From the NCBI RefSeq assembly GCF_003991195.1, contig NZ_RCWL01000010.1, positions 86,913 to 150,912 of the forward strand: a stretch of DNA of 64,000 nt, written 5' to 3'. This document shows positions 26,054 through 34,848 of the stretch, piece after piece; within the stretch, counting starts at the first letter, position 1, and each line of letters starts with the position of its first letter. The notes below the pieces were generated by a model. That model was given only the letters and a program-made list of their open reading frames with translations. It searched no databases and was not told where the DNA came from. Made by a program: the position numbers and the translations under genes. Source of the stretch: Gynurincola endophyticus. GTDB taxonomy: Bacteria > Bacteroidota > Bacteroidia > Chitinophagales > Chitinophagaceae.

Positions 26054-28213
26054 TTAAAGTTTCAGCTTGATTCCGCCGTTTACTACAAAACCGTCCAGTG
26101 GAGCGTAAATATCTTTGAATACCGGATTATCGATACTTCCTGTATAAATATTTCCGAAACGGGTTTGCCGCGTATTTGAAAAATTCTCAAAGTTGATGAA
26201 TAAAGAAATTTTTTCCCATATTTTTTCAGCCATTAAACCCGTTATCCAATAGGATTGACCGAATGTTCCGTCATTGAGTTGCTGACGGCTGTAATAGTAG
26301 GCTTCCAGGCCGATTTTCCATTTCTCCTCTACTTCATACATTAATACATTATTCAAACGGTGCCTGGCAGTTAACGGCAACCATTCTTTATTGTTGAAAT
26401 GAGTATTGGCATCGGTATAAGTATATCCGATAAACAATTTGAAGTCATGATAACTCAGTTTCAGATTTGTTTCCATCCCTTTTGTATCAATGTAGCCGGT
26501 GGAGTTTACAAATGAAACATTATTGTTTCCTGCATTTTCAAGCACCATTGGTCTGTTCAAACGGGTGTAGAAAAATAAGTGATTGAAATTAACTCCAACT
26601 TCTCCGATACGCGTGCGGTAATTGATGTCCCAGTTGGCACCTACTGATCTTTCATTCCGGGTGTTGTTCAGGTTGATCGGAAGAATCGCCCGGAATTGTC
26701 TGCGCTCTGCTTCTTCTGTGAAAATAGAAGGAGACTTGTATCCAAACCCACTTCCTAAACGGGTAGTGAAGGATTCATTTATTTTCCACATGGCAGATAC
26801 ACGCGGAAGCAGTTCAAAACCGAATTCATTCACATGATCACCGCGTAAGCCCGTTTCTAATGAGAAATGTTCATTGACCGTCCAGGTATTCTGAATAAAT
26901 ACACCTGCAGTTCTGTAATCATAGTCACGTAAAGAACCGTTGCCAGCTTGTTTTTGTTTTAATTGGTCGGTAATATAGTTTACACCGATAACCCAATCCA
27001 TTGATTCGGTATTTTTATTCCAGCTGAATTCTGAAAAAGTAGATTGCTGTAAGGCATCAAAAATATACTGCGGAATTTCAATACTTCTGTTAAAGTGATT
27101 GTAACTGCTTTTTAATCGCAGAAAACTATTTTCCGATAAATCGTGTTTTAAGTTGATTTGTGCTACAACTCTATCCGTATTGTTTTTCTCAAAATAACCG
27201 TTACCGCCATTTTTGATGTAGTCAACATTTCCACCTGTTCTGTTTTCGGTGATATAACTCACGCCAATATCTGCATTGGTTTTATTATGATAAAAAAAGA
27301 TTCTCGGATTGATTGTATAACGCTCAAATTCCGGAATAGCAGTCAATCCGATATCAGCCGGATCAAAAGGACGGTTACTATTTCGCGAACCGAATAAAGT
27401 GAGTCCGATTTTACCATACCGCTCGCTATAAAAACCACTTAAGTCTAAACCGCCTGCAGAAGTAGCATTGGCTAAAAAGTTAAGTTCCTTTTCTTCCTGC
27501 GGGGTTTTTGATACCAGGTTTACCAAACCTGCAATTGCACCGCCACCATATAAAGTAGAAGAAGATCCCTTGATCACTTCCACTTGTTTAAGATCGAGCG
27601 GAGCTATTTGTAGTAAGGAAAGTCCACCTGAAAAACCAGAATACAAAGGAAATCCGTCTTTCAGAATTTGCGTATAACGGCCGTCTAAACCCTGAATACG
27701 AATGCCGGCATTAAATGAGGTAGCAGATGTTTGCTGGGTTTGAATACCAGTGGTTTCGTTTAGTAACATCCGGATATCACCCGGTTTCATGTTTGATTTT
27801 TCTTCCAGTTCTTCTCCTGAAATCACTTCAATCCTTGTAGGCAGGTTTGCAATGGTTCGGCTATTACGTGTAGCCATCACTATTACTTCTTCTTCCTCGT
27901 GGCCGTGATGGTCGGTATCAAGATCTATCAGAAAAGTAGTATCTGTAGTTAATGGAAAAGTTACCTGAAATTTCTTTTCTTCAAATCCTATAAAAGAAAA
28001 AATAAAAAGATGAACACCATCCGGTATATCAGAAATCGTAATCATTCCCTGTGCATCAGCAACGGTTTGTTGATTACCTTGTTTCCATAACACAGTGGCA
28101 CCCGGCATAATTTCTTTCGTATCACAATTGATAATTTTGGCTTTAAACTGATTTTGTGCCTGTGCTGTTAAAGTGTAGGCACAAAGAAGCGCTCCTATAA
28201 TAAGAGATTTCAT
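26054..28213 (-). CDS. TonB-dependent outer-membrane receptor, probably for a metal
   Basis: The 719-aa product has a signal peptide (ending AQAQ near 19), a carboxypeptidase-like domain (about 22-95), a plug domain (about 115-225: PTRIEVISGEELEE, GLDGRYTQILKDGFPLYSG, VEVIKGSSSTLYGGGAIAGLVNLV) and a 22-strand-type barrel to the end (VVNGGIKLKL). Between the first two lies DHHGHEEEE, a His/Glu cluster suited to metal binding. The gene just upstream codes for a small Cys/His-rich exported protein of a kind that often precedes copper- or cobalt-linked receptors. Substrate is an inference; energising would come from an ExbB/ExbD pair such as the one at 17.6-18.7 kb. Confidence 0.9.
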   Translation of the reverse strand: MKSLIIGALLCAYTLTAQAQNQFKAKIINCDTKEIMPGATVLWKQGNQQTVADAQGMITISDIPDGVHLFIFSFIGFEEKKFQVTFPLTTDTTFLIDLDTDHHGHEEEEVIVMATRNSRTIANLPTRIEVISGEELEEKSNMKPGDIRMLLNETTGIQTQQTSATSFNAGIRIQGLDGRYTQILKDGFPLYSGFSGGLSLLQIAPLDLKQVEVIKGSSSTLYGGGAIAGLVNLVSKTPQEEKELNFLANATSAGGLDLSGFYSERYGKIGLTLFGSRNSNRPFDPADIGLTAIPEFERYTINPRIFFYHNKTNADIGVSYITENRTGGNVDYIKNGGNGYFEKNNTDRVVAQINLKHDLSENSFLRLKSSYNHFNRSIEIPQYIFDALQQSTFSEFSWNKNTESMDWVIGVNYITDQLKQKQAGNGSLRDYDYRTAGVFIQNTWTVNEHFSLETGLRGDHVNEFGFELLPRVSAMWKINESFTTRLGSGFGYKSPSIFTEEAERRQFRAILPINLNNTRNERSVGANWDINYRTRIGEVGVNFNHLFFYTRLNRPMVLENAGNNNVSFVNSTGYIDTKGMETNLKLSYHDFKLFIGYTYTDANTHFNNKEWLPLTARHRLNNVLMYEVEEKWKIGLEAYYYSRQQLNDGTFGQSYWITGLMAEKIWEKISLFINFENFSNTRQTRFGNIYTGSIDNPVFKDIYAPLDGFVVNGGIKLKL

Positions 28214-28265
28214 CGGTTGTCGATGTTTGATGAATAAATTAATTAAATGAAATAGCTGTATTGAA

Positions 28266-28574
28266 TCAGCTCAGGCGGGGAGGACGAAAGGGAGAAGAAT
28301 GGTAGGTTGCCAGTAAAGTGATCACTCTAGAAGTATAAACAGTATGATTGTTGAGTGGAGTGGTTAATACTAACTCTTGCGAATTGAACAAAAGTGAAGG
28401 GGCGCAGGTATTACACGCAAAGAATGGTGAACAGCTTTCCGGATGTTCATCCTCTTCATGTTCGGCGGCAGAAGCAACGGTAGAAGTAGCTTCTTCACAC
28501 GAGTCCTGGCAACAGGGAACAAAAGTTTCTGTTACAGCAATGACAAAAAAGAATATCGCAAACCACTTTTTCAA
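28266..28574 (-). CDS. Small exported Cys-rich protein, DUF6660-like
   Basis: The 102-aa product has an N-terminal signal or anchor (MKKWFAIFFFVIAVTE), a CCQDSC cluster, an acidic His-containing stretch (AAEHEEDEHPESC) and the CSPFFACNTC block that I recognise from DUF6660 proteins of Bacteroidota. Six or more Cys with acidic/His residues suggest metal chelation in the periplasm. It lies 52 bases upstream of the TonB receptor on the same strand, so the two probably form an operon. It ends with TGA. The metal, and whether it transports or stores it, are unknown. Confidence 0.72.
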   Translation of the reverse strand: MKKWFAIFFFVIAVTETFVPCCQDSCEEATSTVASAAEHEEDEHPESCSPFFACNTCAPSLLFNSQELVLTTPLNNHTVYTSRVITLLATYHSSPFRPPRLS

Positions 28575-28641
28575 GGTCTAAAGATAAAATATTTAAAGAA
28601 ATTTGGTGAGCGAATCTTTCAAGCTGCTAATAAGTATAAAA

Positions 28642-28661
28642 AAAGCCCTTTAAAGGGCTTT
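28642..28661 (-). terminator. Terminator of the small lipoprotein gene
   Basis: Palindromic AAAGCCCTTT-AAAGGGCTTT with T run on the minus strand just past the stop at 28668. Confidence 0.8.
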
Positions 28662-28667
28662 CATATT

Positions 28668-29042
28668 TTAATGTTCAATCACATATCTGAACTGAGCCGT
28701 TTCAAAGTCTTCAATGATCGTGTGATATTGAAGGATGATTTTAATTTGACCGGGCGAAATTTCTGTCATGATTAACATACCGTCTAACAATCTGGTTGGA
28801 ATAGCAGTGATGTTGTTCTGCATTTTCAAATATACGTTGATGTTGGAACGGCTCATTTTTTCGGCTGTAATTTCCGGAGCCTGAATGACCGTTGTTAAAC
28901 GGGTGTTGTTATCAGAAAGCGTCCAGTCTGAAAAATTTTTAGTGGTCCAGTCAGACTGATAAACATAGATCTTATCTTTTTTACATTGCACAAACAGTAA
29001 TGCCAGTGCAAAAAGCAAGGGTACTGTACGGATGAGTTTCAT
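28668..29042 (-). CDS. Small lipoprotein of unknown function
   Basis: The 124-aa product has a lipoprotein signal with lipobox FVQC near residue 20, followed by KKDK, which resembles the lipoprotein surface-export signal of Bacteroidota. The mature part has a VYQSDWTTKNFSDWTLSDN stretch and alternating strands; no family is recognised. It is a single gene with its own terminator, between the metal receptor genes and the kynurenine cluster. Confidence 0.72.
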   Translation of the reverse strand: MKLIRTVPLLFALALLFVQCKKDKIYVYQSDWTTKNFSDWTLSDNNTRLTTVIQAPEITAEKMSRSNINVYLKMQNNITAIPTRLLDGMLIMTEISPGQIKIILQYHTIIEDFETAQFRYVIEH

Positions 29043-29177
29043 AAAAATTGTTTAGTTAATCAAAATCGGATAACGAATTTGTTTAATATCACACCCAAAT
29101 TCAGTGAAAATATATTAAACGTTTAAAAAACTTTTAATGTTGTTATTAAAGTGGTAAGAATTTATAAGTTTAAGGTA

Positions 29178-30188
29178 TTATATAAATTGTTTATCTGTTA
29201 TGTTCAGCCAGTTTAATGCATTGTACCATAACATAGATTCTTTCAGCTCATTAGAAAAAATGCTGTTCTGAATCAATTCTCCGGGAGTGAGTTCTCCTAA
29301 AGGGAAAGGATAATCTGTACCGAGGCAAATTTTTTCATAACCGACTTTTTCTGTTAATAAACTCAGTGCGGAAGGGTCGTGCACCAGACTGTCTACCCAA
29401 AATTTATTCAGGTAATGGGTAGGTGGCAATGGGTTGTGAATGGCTACCAGGTCGGGGCGTACTTCAAACCCGTGCTGAATTCTCCCTAAAGTATAGGCAA
29501 AAGAACCGCCACCGTGCGCAAAACACCACCTGATTTTAGGGAAAGACTCGAAAATACCACCAAAAATAAGGCTACAGATAGCGCGTGTTGTTTCAGCGGG
29601 CATTCCTACTAACCAGGGCAGCCAGTATTGGGAGAGCTGGTCATTGCCCATCATATCCCAGGGGTGAACAAAAATTGAACAGCCTAATTCATCGGCTGCT
29701 TCGTAAAAAGGATGAAATCTTTGATCGTTTAGATTGATACCATTGATGTTAGTGCCGATTTCAACACCCGGCATGCCCAGGTCCAGTACGCATCTTTCCA
29801 GTTCTCTGATGGCCAGATCGATATCCTGCAGAGGAACGGTTCCGAGTGCTACAAACTTTTGAGGTGCTTCCGTTACAATTCCGGCAAGGTGGTCGTTGAA
29901 GAAACGGGAAGTTTCCGCTCCGTCTTTTGCATTCGCCCAATAATTAAACAGAACCGGTATGGTCGATAAAACCTGTACGTCAACAGCCTGCTCCTGCATT
30001 TCGTCTAAACGTACTTTATGGTCAAAGCAATTAGGGTTTACTTCTCTGAACTTCTGATGCCCCTGATACATGCAGGCTTTACAACCTGTATGTTCAAGAT
30101 GTATAAAATTGCCATAGCCGAATTTTTGGGTCCAGTTCGGCATTTTTGCCGGCATCATATGTGTATGAATATCTATCTTTCTCTGCAT
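29178..30188 (-). CDS. 2-amino-3-carboxymuconate-6-semialdehyde decarboxylase (ACMSD)
   Basis: Removes CO2 from ACMS, the ring-opened product of 3-hydroxyanthranilate, steering tryptophan carbon to breakdown and away from quinolinate. The 336-aa product is an amidohydrolase-fold metal enzyme: DIHTHMMP with two His ligands near 6-12, a GCKACMYQGHQKFREVN insert, FVHPWDMMG (His ligand), WCFAHGGGSFAYTLGR and GTDYPFPLGE with the last Asp ligand. It lies four bases after the 3-hydroxyanthranilate dioxygenase gene, which makes its substrate, so the pair is an operon. Confidence 0.93.
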   Translation of the reverse strand: MQRKIDIHTHMMPAKMPNWTQKFGYGNFIHLEHTGCKACMYQGHQKFREVNPNCFDHKVRLDEMQEQAVDVQVLSTIPVLFNYWANAKDGAETSRFFNDHLAGIVTEAPQKFVALGTVPLQDIDLAIRELERCVLDLGMPGVEIGTNINGINLNDQRFHPFYEAADELGCSIFVHPWDMMGNDQLSQYWLPWLVGMPAETTRAICSLIFGGIFESFPKIRWCFAHGGGSFAYTLGRIQHGFEVRPDLVAIHNPLPPTHYLNKFWVDSLVHDPSALSLLTEKVGYEKICLGTDYPFPLGELTPGELIQNSIFSNELKESMLWYNALNWLNITDKQFI

Positions 30189-30191
30189 GAT

Positions 30192-30719
30192 TTACTTTTG
30201 AGGCGGTTGCATAACAGTGCCGCATTTAGAACAGGTTCGGTACGATTCTGTGCTCCAGAATCGATTCATAATCGGAGGTAACTGATGCACAATATCTTTG
30301 ATAAAGGCAAACTCTTCGTGCAACTTATTGCCGCAATTTTCACAAAACCACATAAAAGCATCTTTTTCATTCTCTTCGTCAGTTCTGATTTTTTCAATCA
30401 CAACACCTACCGTATTGGCAGGGCGTTGAGGTGAGTGCGGCGTTTTTGGAGGTAATAAAAACATCTCACCTTGTTGTATCGGGATTGATTTTGGTACCCC
30501 CTGATCAATGATTTTCAATACAATATTACCTTCTATCTGATAATAAAGCTCTTCGCTTTCATTGTAATGGTAATCTTTACGGGCATTGGGGCCGCCTACA
30601 ACCATCACAATAAAGTTTTCGGCCTCTTTGTAGATGCATTGATTGCCAACCGGGGGCTTTAATAAATCGCGGTGTTCTTCAATCCATTTTTGTAAATTGA
30701 AGGGTGCAAGAATAGACAT
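30192..30719 (-). CDS. nbaC: 3-hydroxyanthranilate 3,4-dioxygenase
   Basis: Fe(II) cupin dioxygenase that opens the ring of 3-hydroxyanthranilate to ACMS. ATG 30717-30719 (MSILAPFNLQKWIEEHRDLL) is chosen; the frame is open to 30812. The 175-aa product has the catalytic iron ligands in DYHYNESEELYYQIEG and PHSPQRP, the conserved LLKPPVGN loop, and a C-terminal second iron site made of CENC and CSKC, typical of bacterial enzymes. It heads the leftward arm of the divergent kynurenine cluster. Confidence 0.95.
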   Translation of the reverse strand: MSILAPFNLQKWIEEHRDLLKPPVGNQCIYKEAENFIVMVVGGPNARKDYHYNESEELYYQIEGNIVLKIIDQGVPKSIPIQQGEMFLLPPKTPHSPQRPANTVGVVIEKIRTDEENEKDAFMWFCENCGNKLHEEFAFIKDIVHQLPPIMNRFWSTESYRTCSKCGTVMQPPQK

Positions 30720-30888
30720 GGCAAACGTATTTTTTTCGTGAAAAATTAGCTGGTTGTTTGAAGTGAATACATTGTAATATAATAAATTACTTGTATTCAA
30801 ACAATCCTCCATTAAAATTGATATCGATTAATAAATAAACCTGCATATTCTACCGCATTTTACTTAGGTTTACTTAAATTTTGGAAAC
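30720..30888. promoter_or_regulatory. Divergent promoter region of the kynurenine cluster
   Basis: This 169-base gap must hold promoters for both arms. A near-palindrome AATTGATATCGATT around 30816-30829 is a possible operator; I see no regulator gene alongside and no clean TAnnTTTG box, so promoter positions are not fixed. Confidence 0.4.
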
Positions 30889-31674
30889 ATGAAAACCGTT
30901 ATAAAAGATAAACATGCATTGATCGGAGGTAGTACACAAGGGATCGGCTTTGCTATTGCAAAACAATTGGCTGAACAAGGTGTACGATGTACACTAGTGG
31001 CCAGGAATGAAGATCGGTTAAAGAAGGCTGTGAGTGAGTTGCAACCGGTTGCAAAAGGGCAACATCAATACATCGTAGCCGATTATTCAGACTACAAAAA
31101 CCTCTCCGAAAAAATTAATCATTTTGTAATTCAAGATCCAATTCATATCTTAATAAATAATACCGGCGGTCCGCCGGCAGGTTTAATTGTTGATGCAACT
31201 ACTGACGCTTTTTTAGAGGCTTTTCAACAACATTTAATCTGTAATCAGTTGATGGCACAGGCCGTAATACCGGGAATGAAAGCAGCAGGCTGGGGTAGAA
31301 TTGTGAATATTATTTCTACTTCAGTTAAAATCCCATTACACAATCTTGGGGTGTCGAATACTGTTAGAGGAGCCGTTGCTTCGTGGTCAAAAACTTTGTC
31401 GAATGAGCTGGGGCAATACAATATCACCGTAAATAACGTATTACCGGGTTTCACTGAAACACAAAGGTTGGAGAGTATTATCGATGGAACGATGAAAAAA
31501 GCAAACCAATCCTATGAAACAGTAACCGCACAAATGACCAAAGATGTACCAATGAAACGCTTTGGAACAGCTGAAGAAATTGCAGCTGTTGCCGTATTTC
31601 TGGCAGGTGATGCAGCCTCCTATGTAACAGGCGTAAGTATTCCTGTAGATGGTGGAAGAACCGGGTCTATTTAA
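30889..31674 (+). CDS. Atypical SDR oxidoreductase in the kynurenine operon
   Basis: The 261-aa product has a Rossmann NAD(P) motif GGSTQGIGFAIA near 12-23, the NNTGGPP block near 93 and the catalytic-strand Ser in NIISTSV near 143. The usual YxxxK is missing: the aligned segment LGVSNTVRGAV has Ser and Arg where Tyr and Lys normally stand. A known SDR subgroup with a SNxxR pattern shares this, so the protein is probably functional but with altered chemistry. A C-terminal SYVTGVSIPVDGG is intact. It opens the rightward arm, 11 bases before the 2-aminomuconic semialdehyde dehydrogenase gene. Substrate unknown; a reduction late in the pathway is a reasonable guess. Confidence 0.87.
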   Translation: MKTVIKDKHALIGGSTQGIGFAIAKQLAEQGVRCTLVARNEDRLKKAVSELQPVAKGQHQYIVADYSDYKNLSEKINHFVIQDPIHILINNTGGPPAGLIVDATTDAFLEAFQQHLICNQLMAQAVIPGMKAAGWGRIVNIISTSVKIPLHNLGVSNTVRGAVASWSKTLSNELGQYNITVNNVLPGFTETQRLESIIDGTMKKANQSYETVTAQMTKDVPMKRFGTAEEIAAVAVFLAGDAASYVTGVSIPVDGGRTGSI

Positions 31675-31685
31675 ACTTTGATTTT

Positions 31686-33143
31686 ATGCCTTTAAACGAT
31701 AAAACAACCATTAAGAATTTTATTAATGGTGAATGGATGCATGACTCTATGGACGGATCGTTGACCAATTATGATCCGGCTACAGGTCAGCCATATGGAA
31801 ATTTACCAAATGCTACACAAGACACGATTGATCTGAGTGTTGAAGTGGCAAATAATGTTTTTTCAGATTGGAAAAATACCGGTGTGCAGGAGCGTGCCAA
31901 TCATTTGTGGAAAATCGCTTCATTGATTGAAAAATATGCACATGAACTGGCTAAAGCTGAATGTATTGATAACGGTAAACCGTTGAGCCTTTGTGAAAGA
32001 ATTGATATTCCCAGAGCCGCGGCAAATTTTAAGTTTTTTGCCCAGGCAATTATTTCTTTTCATGAACAGGCTTACCAATCGGGTAATACTGTTTTCAATT
32101 ATACTGCGAATCAACCATTAGGAGTAGTAGCTACTATTTCTCCATGGAATTTACCGCTTTATTTATTTACCTGGAAAATTGCACCTGCATTGGCTACCGG
32201 TAATACCGTGGTTGCAAAACCTTCAGAAATTACACCGATGACCGCTTTTCTGCTTTCTAAAATTGTAAAAGAAGCCGGGTTACCGGATGGTGTTTTAAAT
32301 ATCGTACATGGTGAAGGATTGCTAACCGGTGAAGCTTTAGTAAATCATCCGCTCGTTAAAGCTGTTTCTTTTACCGGAAGCACAAGAGCAGGAAAAAGAA
32401 TTGCTCAGGTTGTAGCTCCACAATTCAAAAAGTTTTCACTGGAAATGGGTGGAAAAAACGCAATGCTCATTTTTGAAGACGTACAAATAGATAAAGCAGT
32501 AGACCTTGCCGTTAGAGCTGCTTTTACCAACCAGGGGCAAATTTGTTTATGTGCCAGTAGAATACTGGTTCATGAAAAGATCTATGAAAGTTTTAAACAG
32601 GCTTTTGTAAAAAAAGTACAATCTTTAAAAGTTGGAGATCCGTTTGAAGCTGAAACACATCAGGGCGCTTTGGTTTCTGCCCAACACTATGAAAAAATAT
32701 TAAAAGCTATTCAAACTGCTAAAGACGAAAAAGGAGTATTACTAACAGGCGGCGAAGCTATTCACCCGGAAGGCAGATGTAAAAAAGGATGGTTTGTTCA
32801 GCCGACCGTTTTTGAAGGATTGGCAATGCACAGTATTACCAATCAGGAAGAAATATTCGGTCCTGTTGTTACGCTGCAACCATTCAGCGATACTGAAGAA
32901 GCTATACAATCAGCGAATCAGAGTCATTACGGTTTGGCCTGTACGATTATGACCAATGATATATCAAAAGCTCATTTCGTAGCTCAGTCTGTAGAAGTAG
33001 GTATTGTTTGGGTAAACACCTGGTTGTACCGTGACCTGAGAACACCTTTCGGCGGTATGAAAAACAGTGGTGTCGGAAGAGAGGGTGGATCAGATGCGTT
33101 TGAATTCTTTACCGAAAAGAAAAATATTACTATTCAATATTAG
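31686..33143 (+). CDS. 2-aminomuconic semialdehyde dehydrogenase (ALDH family)
   Basis: NAD-dependent oxidation of 2-aminomuconic semialdehyde to 2-aminomuconate, directly after ACMSD. The 485-aa product has all ALDH marks: SPWNLPLYLFTWKIAPALATG with the oxyanion Asn, KPSEITP, FTGSTRAGKRIAQ, the general base Glu in LEMGGKNA, the nucleophile Cys in GQICLCASRI, and EEIFGPVV. The pathway assignment rests on its place among kynurenine genes; by motif alone it could be any hydroxymuconic or aminomuconic semialdehyde dehydrogenase. Confidence 0.9.
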   Translation: MPLNDKTTIKNFINGEWMHDSMDGSLTNYDPATGQPYGNLPNATQDTIDLSVEVANNVFSDWKNTGVQERANHLWKIASLIEKYAHELAKAECIDNGKPLSLCERIDIPRAAANFKFFAQAIISFHEQAYQSGNTVFNYTANQPLGVVATISPWNLPLYLFTWKIAPALATGNTVVAKPSEITPMTAFLLSKIVKEAGLPDGVLNIVHGEGLLTGEALVNHPLVKAVSFTGSTRAGKRIAQVVAPQFKKFSLEMGGKNAMLIFEDVQIDKAVDLAVRAAFTNQGQICLCASRILVHEKIYESFKQAFVKKVQSLKVGDPFEAETHQGALVSAQHYEKILKAIQTAKDEKGVLLTGGEAIHPEGRCKKGWFVQPTVFEGLAMHSITNQEEIFGPVVTLQPFSDTEEAIQSANQSHYGLACTIMTNDISKAHFVAQSVEVGIVWVNTWLYRDLRTPFGGMKNSGVGREGGSDAFEFFTEKKNITIQY

Positions 33144-33146
33144 AAG

Positions 33147-33563
33147 ATGAGCAATATTATTAATACAAATTCAGCTGCAGCACCATTAGGAAATTATCCG
33201 CATGCGAGAAGAGTAGGTAATCTTTTATTTTTATCGGGAATCGGATCAAGAAACCCTAAGAATAATGAGGTGCCCGGTTTACAGCTCGATGAAAAAGGAA
33301 ATATTGTTTCGTACGATTTTACAGCTGAATGTATAAGTGTTTTTGAGAATGTGAAAGCAATTATAGAAGCTGCAGGTGCTGAATGGAATCAGATAGTAGA
33401 CGTGACCACCTATCTGACGAATATGAAAGATGATTTCAAAACCTATAACCAACTATATAATCAATTCTTTGAAGGAGTCAATGCTTGTAGAACAACGGTT
33501 GAAGTAAAATCATTACCTACACCCATCTCCATTGAACTTAAAGTAATTGTTTCATTTGAATAA
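33147..33563 (+). CDS. RidA-family deaminase, likely 2-aminomuconate deaminase
   Basis: The 138-aa product shows the RidA/YjgF pattern: APLGNYPHARRVGNLLFLSG at the start, the middle helix with VKAIIEAAGA, and the C-terminal ACRTTVEVKSLP with the conserved Arg that binds a carboxylate. Bacterial 2-aminomuconate deaminases belong to this family, and it sits three bases after the dehydrogenase that makes 2-aminomuconate. It would release ammonia to give 4-oxalocrotonate. General imine hydrolysis (RidA proper) is the alternative; context favours the pathway role. Confidence 0.87.
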   Translation: MSNIINTNSAAAPLGNYPHARRVGNLLFLSGIGSRNPKNNEVPGLQLDEKGNIVSYDFTAECISVFENVKAIIEAAGAEWNQIVDVTTYLTNMKDDFKTYNQLYNQFFEGVNACRTTVEVKSLPTPISIELKVIVSFE

Positions 33564-33570
33564 TTAGCTT

Positions 33571-34848
33571 ATGAAAATGAATATCATGCTCGAAAGAGCA
33601 CAGCGTCTGGATCAAAGCGACCCGTTAAGTGATTTCAGAAGTTTGTTTCATATACCGTTCAAAGATGGTAAAAGTATTATTTACTTTACGGGTAACTCGC
33701 TCGGACTGGCTCCTAAGACGGCTCAAACTGCTATTCAGCAGGAGTTGAATGACTGGGCTAAACTCGGAGTAGAAGGCCACTTTCATGCTAAAAATCCGTG
33801 GTATAGTTATCATGAATGGTTTTCTCCGGCTTTAGCACCTTTGGTGGGCGCACTTCCTTCCGAAGTAGTGGCAATGAACCAACTTTCGGTTAATCTGCAT
33901 CTATTGCTCGCAAGCTTTTATAAACCTACTAAAGAACGTTATAAGATTATTTGTGAAGCAAAAGCTTTTCCCTCTGACCTGTATGCATTGCAAACACACG
34001 TTGCATGGCACGGATTAAATCCTAAAGACACCATTATAGAAATTAATTCATTACCGAATAAACAAATTCTTTATACCGATCAAATTACAGATGCTATTAA
34101 AGAAGCAGGTGATAGTCTGGCACTGGTCATGATGGGTGGTGTAAATTATTATTCCGGTCAGGTGCTGAATATGTCTGCGATTACTAAAGCTGCCCATGAG
34201 GTTGGAGCGTTGGCAGGATTTGACCTTGCGCACGCAATCGGAAATATTCCTCTGCAATTACATGCCTGGCAGGTTGATTTTGCTGCCTGGTGCAGTTATA
34301 AATATCTGAATAGTGGCCCCGGAAGCGTAGCCGGCATATTCATTCATGAAAAACATGCTAAAAATAAAGAGCTTAACCGCCTGGGTGGCTGGTGGGGACA
34401 CAACAAAGACACACGCTTTCAAATGGAACCGGATTTTGATCCGATTGCTACCGCCGAAGGCTGGCAGCTGAGTAATGCACCTGTATTGTCTATGGCGGCA
34501 CACCGCTCTTCACTGGAAGTTTTTCATGCAGCAGGCATCGAAAATGTTTTCAAAAAAGGAAAAGAGCTGGCAAGGTTTACCAAAGAAATTCTGACCATGA
34601 TTAAAAATGATTTTCAAACAAATTATTTTGATCTGATCACTCCTTGTAATGACGACGAATGCGGTTGTCAGGTATCACTATTGTTTCATCAGAAAGGAAA
34701 AGAAGTTTTTCAGGCTTTAACAGATGCTGGTGTGGTTGTTGACTGGCGCGAACCAAATGTAATTCGCCTGGCACCGGTTCCTTTATATAATAAGTTTATA
34801 GAAGTGTATCGCTTCGGAAATATCATTCATCAAATTCTGTCTGCATAA
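33571..34848 (+). CDS. kynU: Kynureninase
   Basis: PLP enzyme that cleaves kynurenine or 3-hydroxykynurenine to (3-hydroxy)anthranilate and alanine. The 425-aa product has YFTGNSLGLAP near the start, MNQLSVNLHLLLASFY, AGFDLAHAIGN with the PLP Asp, and the Schiff-base Lys in WCSYKYLNSGPG, followed by LGGWWGHN. Length fits the family. Its stop overlaps the start of the KMO gene by one base (TAATG). A second ATG two codons after the first leaves the exact start slightly open. Confidence 0.95.
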   Translation: MKMNIMLERAQRLDQSDPLSDFRSLFHIPFKDGKSIIYFTGNSLGLAPKTAQTAIQQELNDWAKLGVEGHFHAKNPWYSYHEWFSPALAPLVGALPSEVVAMNQLSVNLHLLLASFYKPTKERYKIICEAKAFPSDLYALQTHVAWHGLNPKDTIIEINSLPNKQILYTDQITDAIKEAGDSLALVMMGGVNYYSGQVLNMSAITKAAHEVGALAGFDLAHAIGNIPLQLHAWQVDFAAWCSYKYLNSGPGSVAGIFIHEKHAKNKELNRLGGWWGHNKDTRFQMEPDFDPIATAEGWQLSNAPVLSMAAHRSSLEVFHAAGIENVFKKGKELARFTKEILTMIKNDFQTNYFDLITPCNDDECGCQVSLLFHQKGKEVFQALTDAGVVVDWREPNVIRLAPVPLYNKFIEVYRFGNIIHQILSA

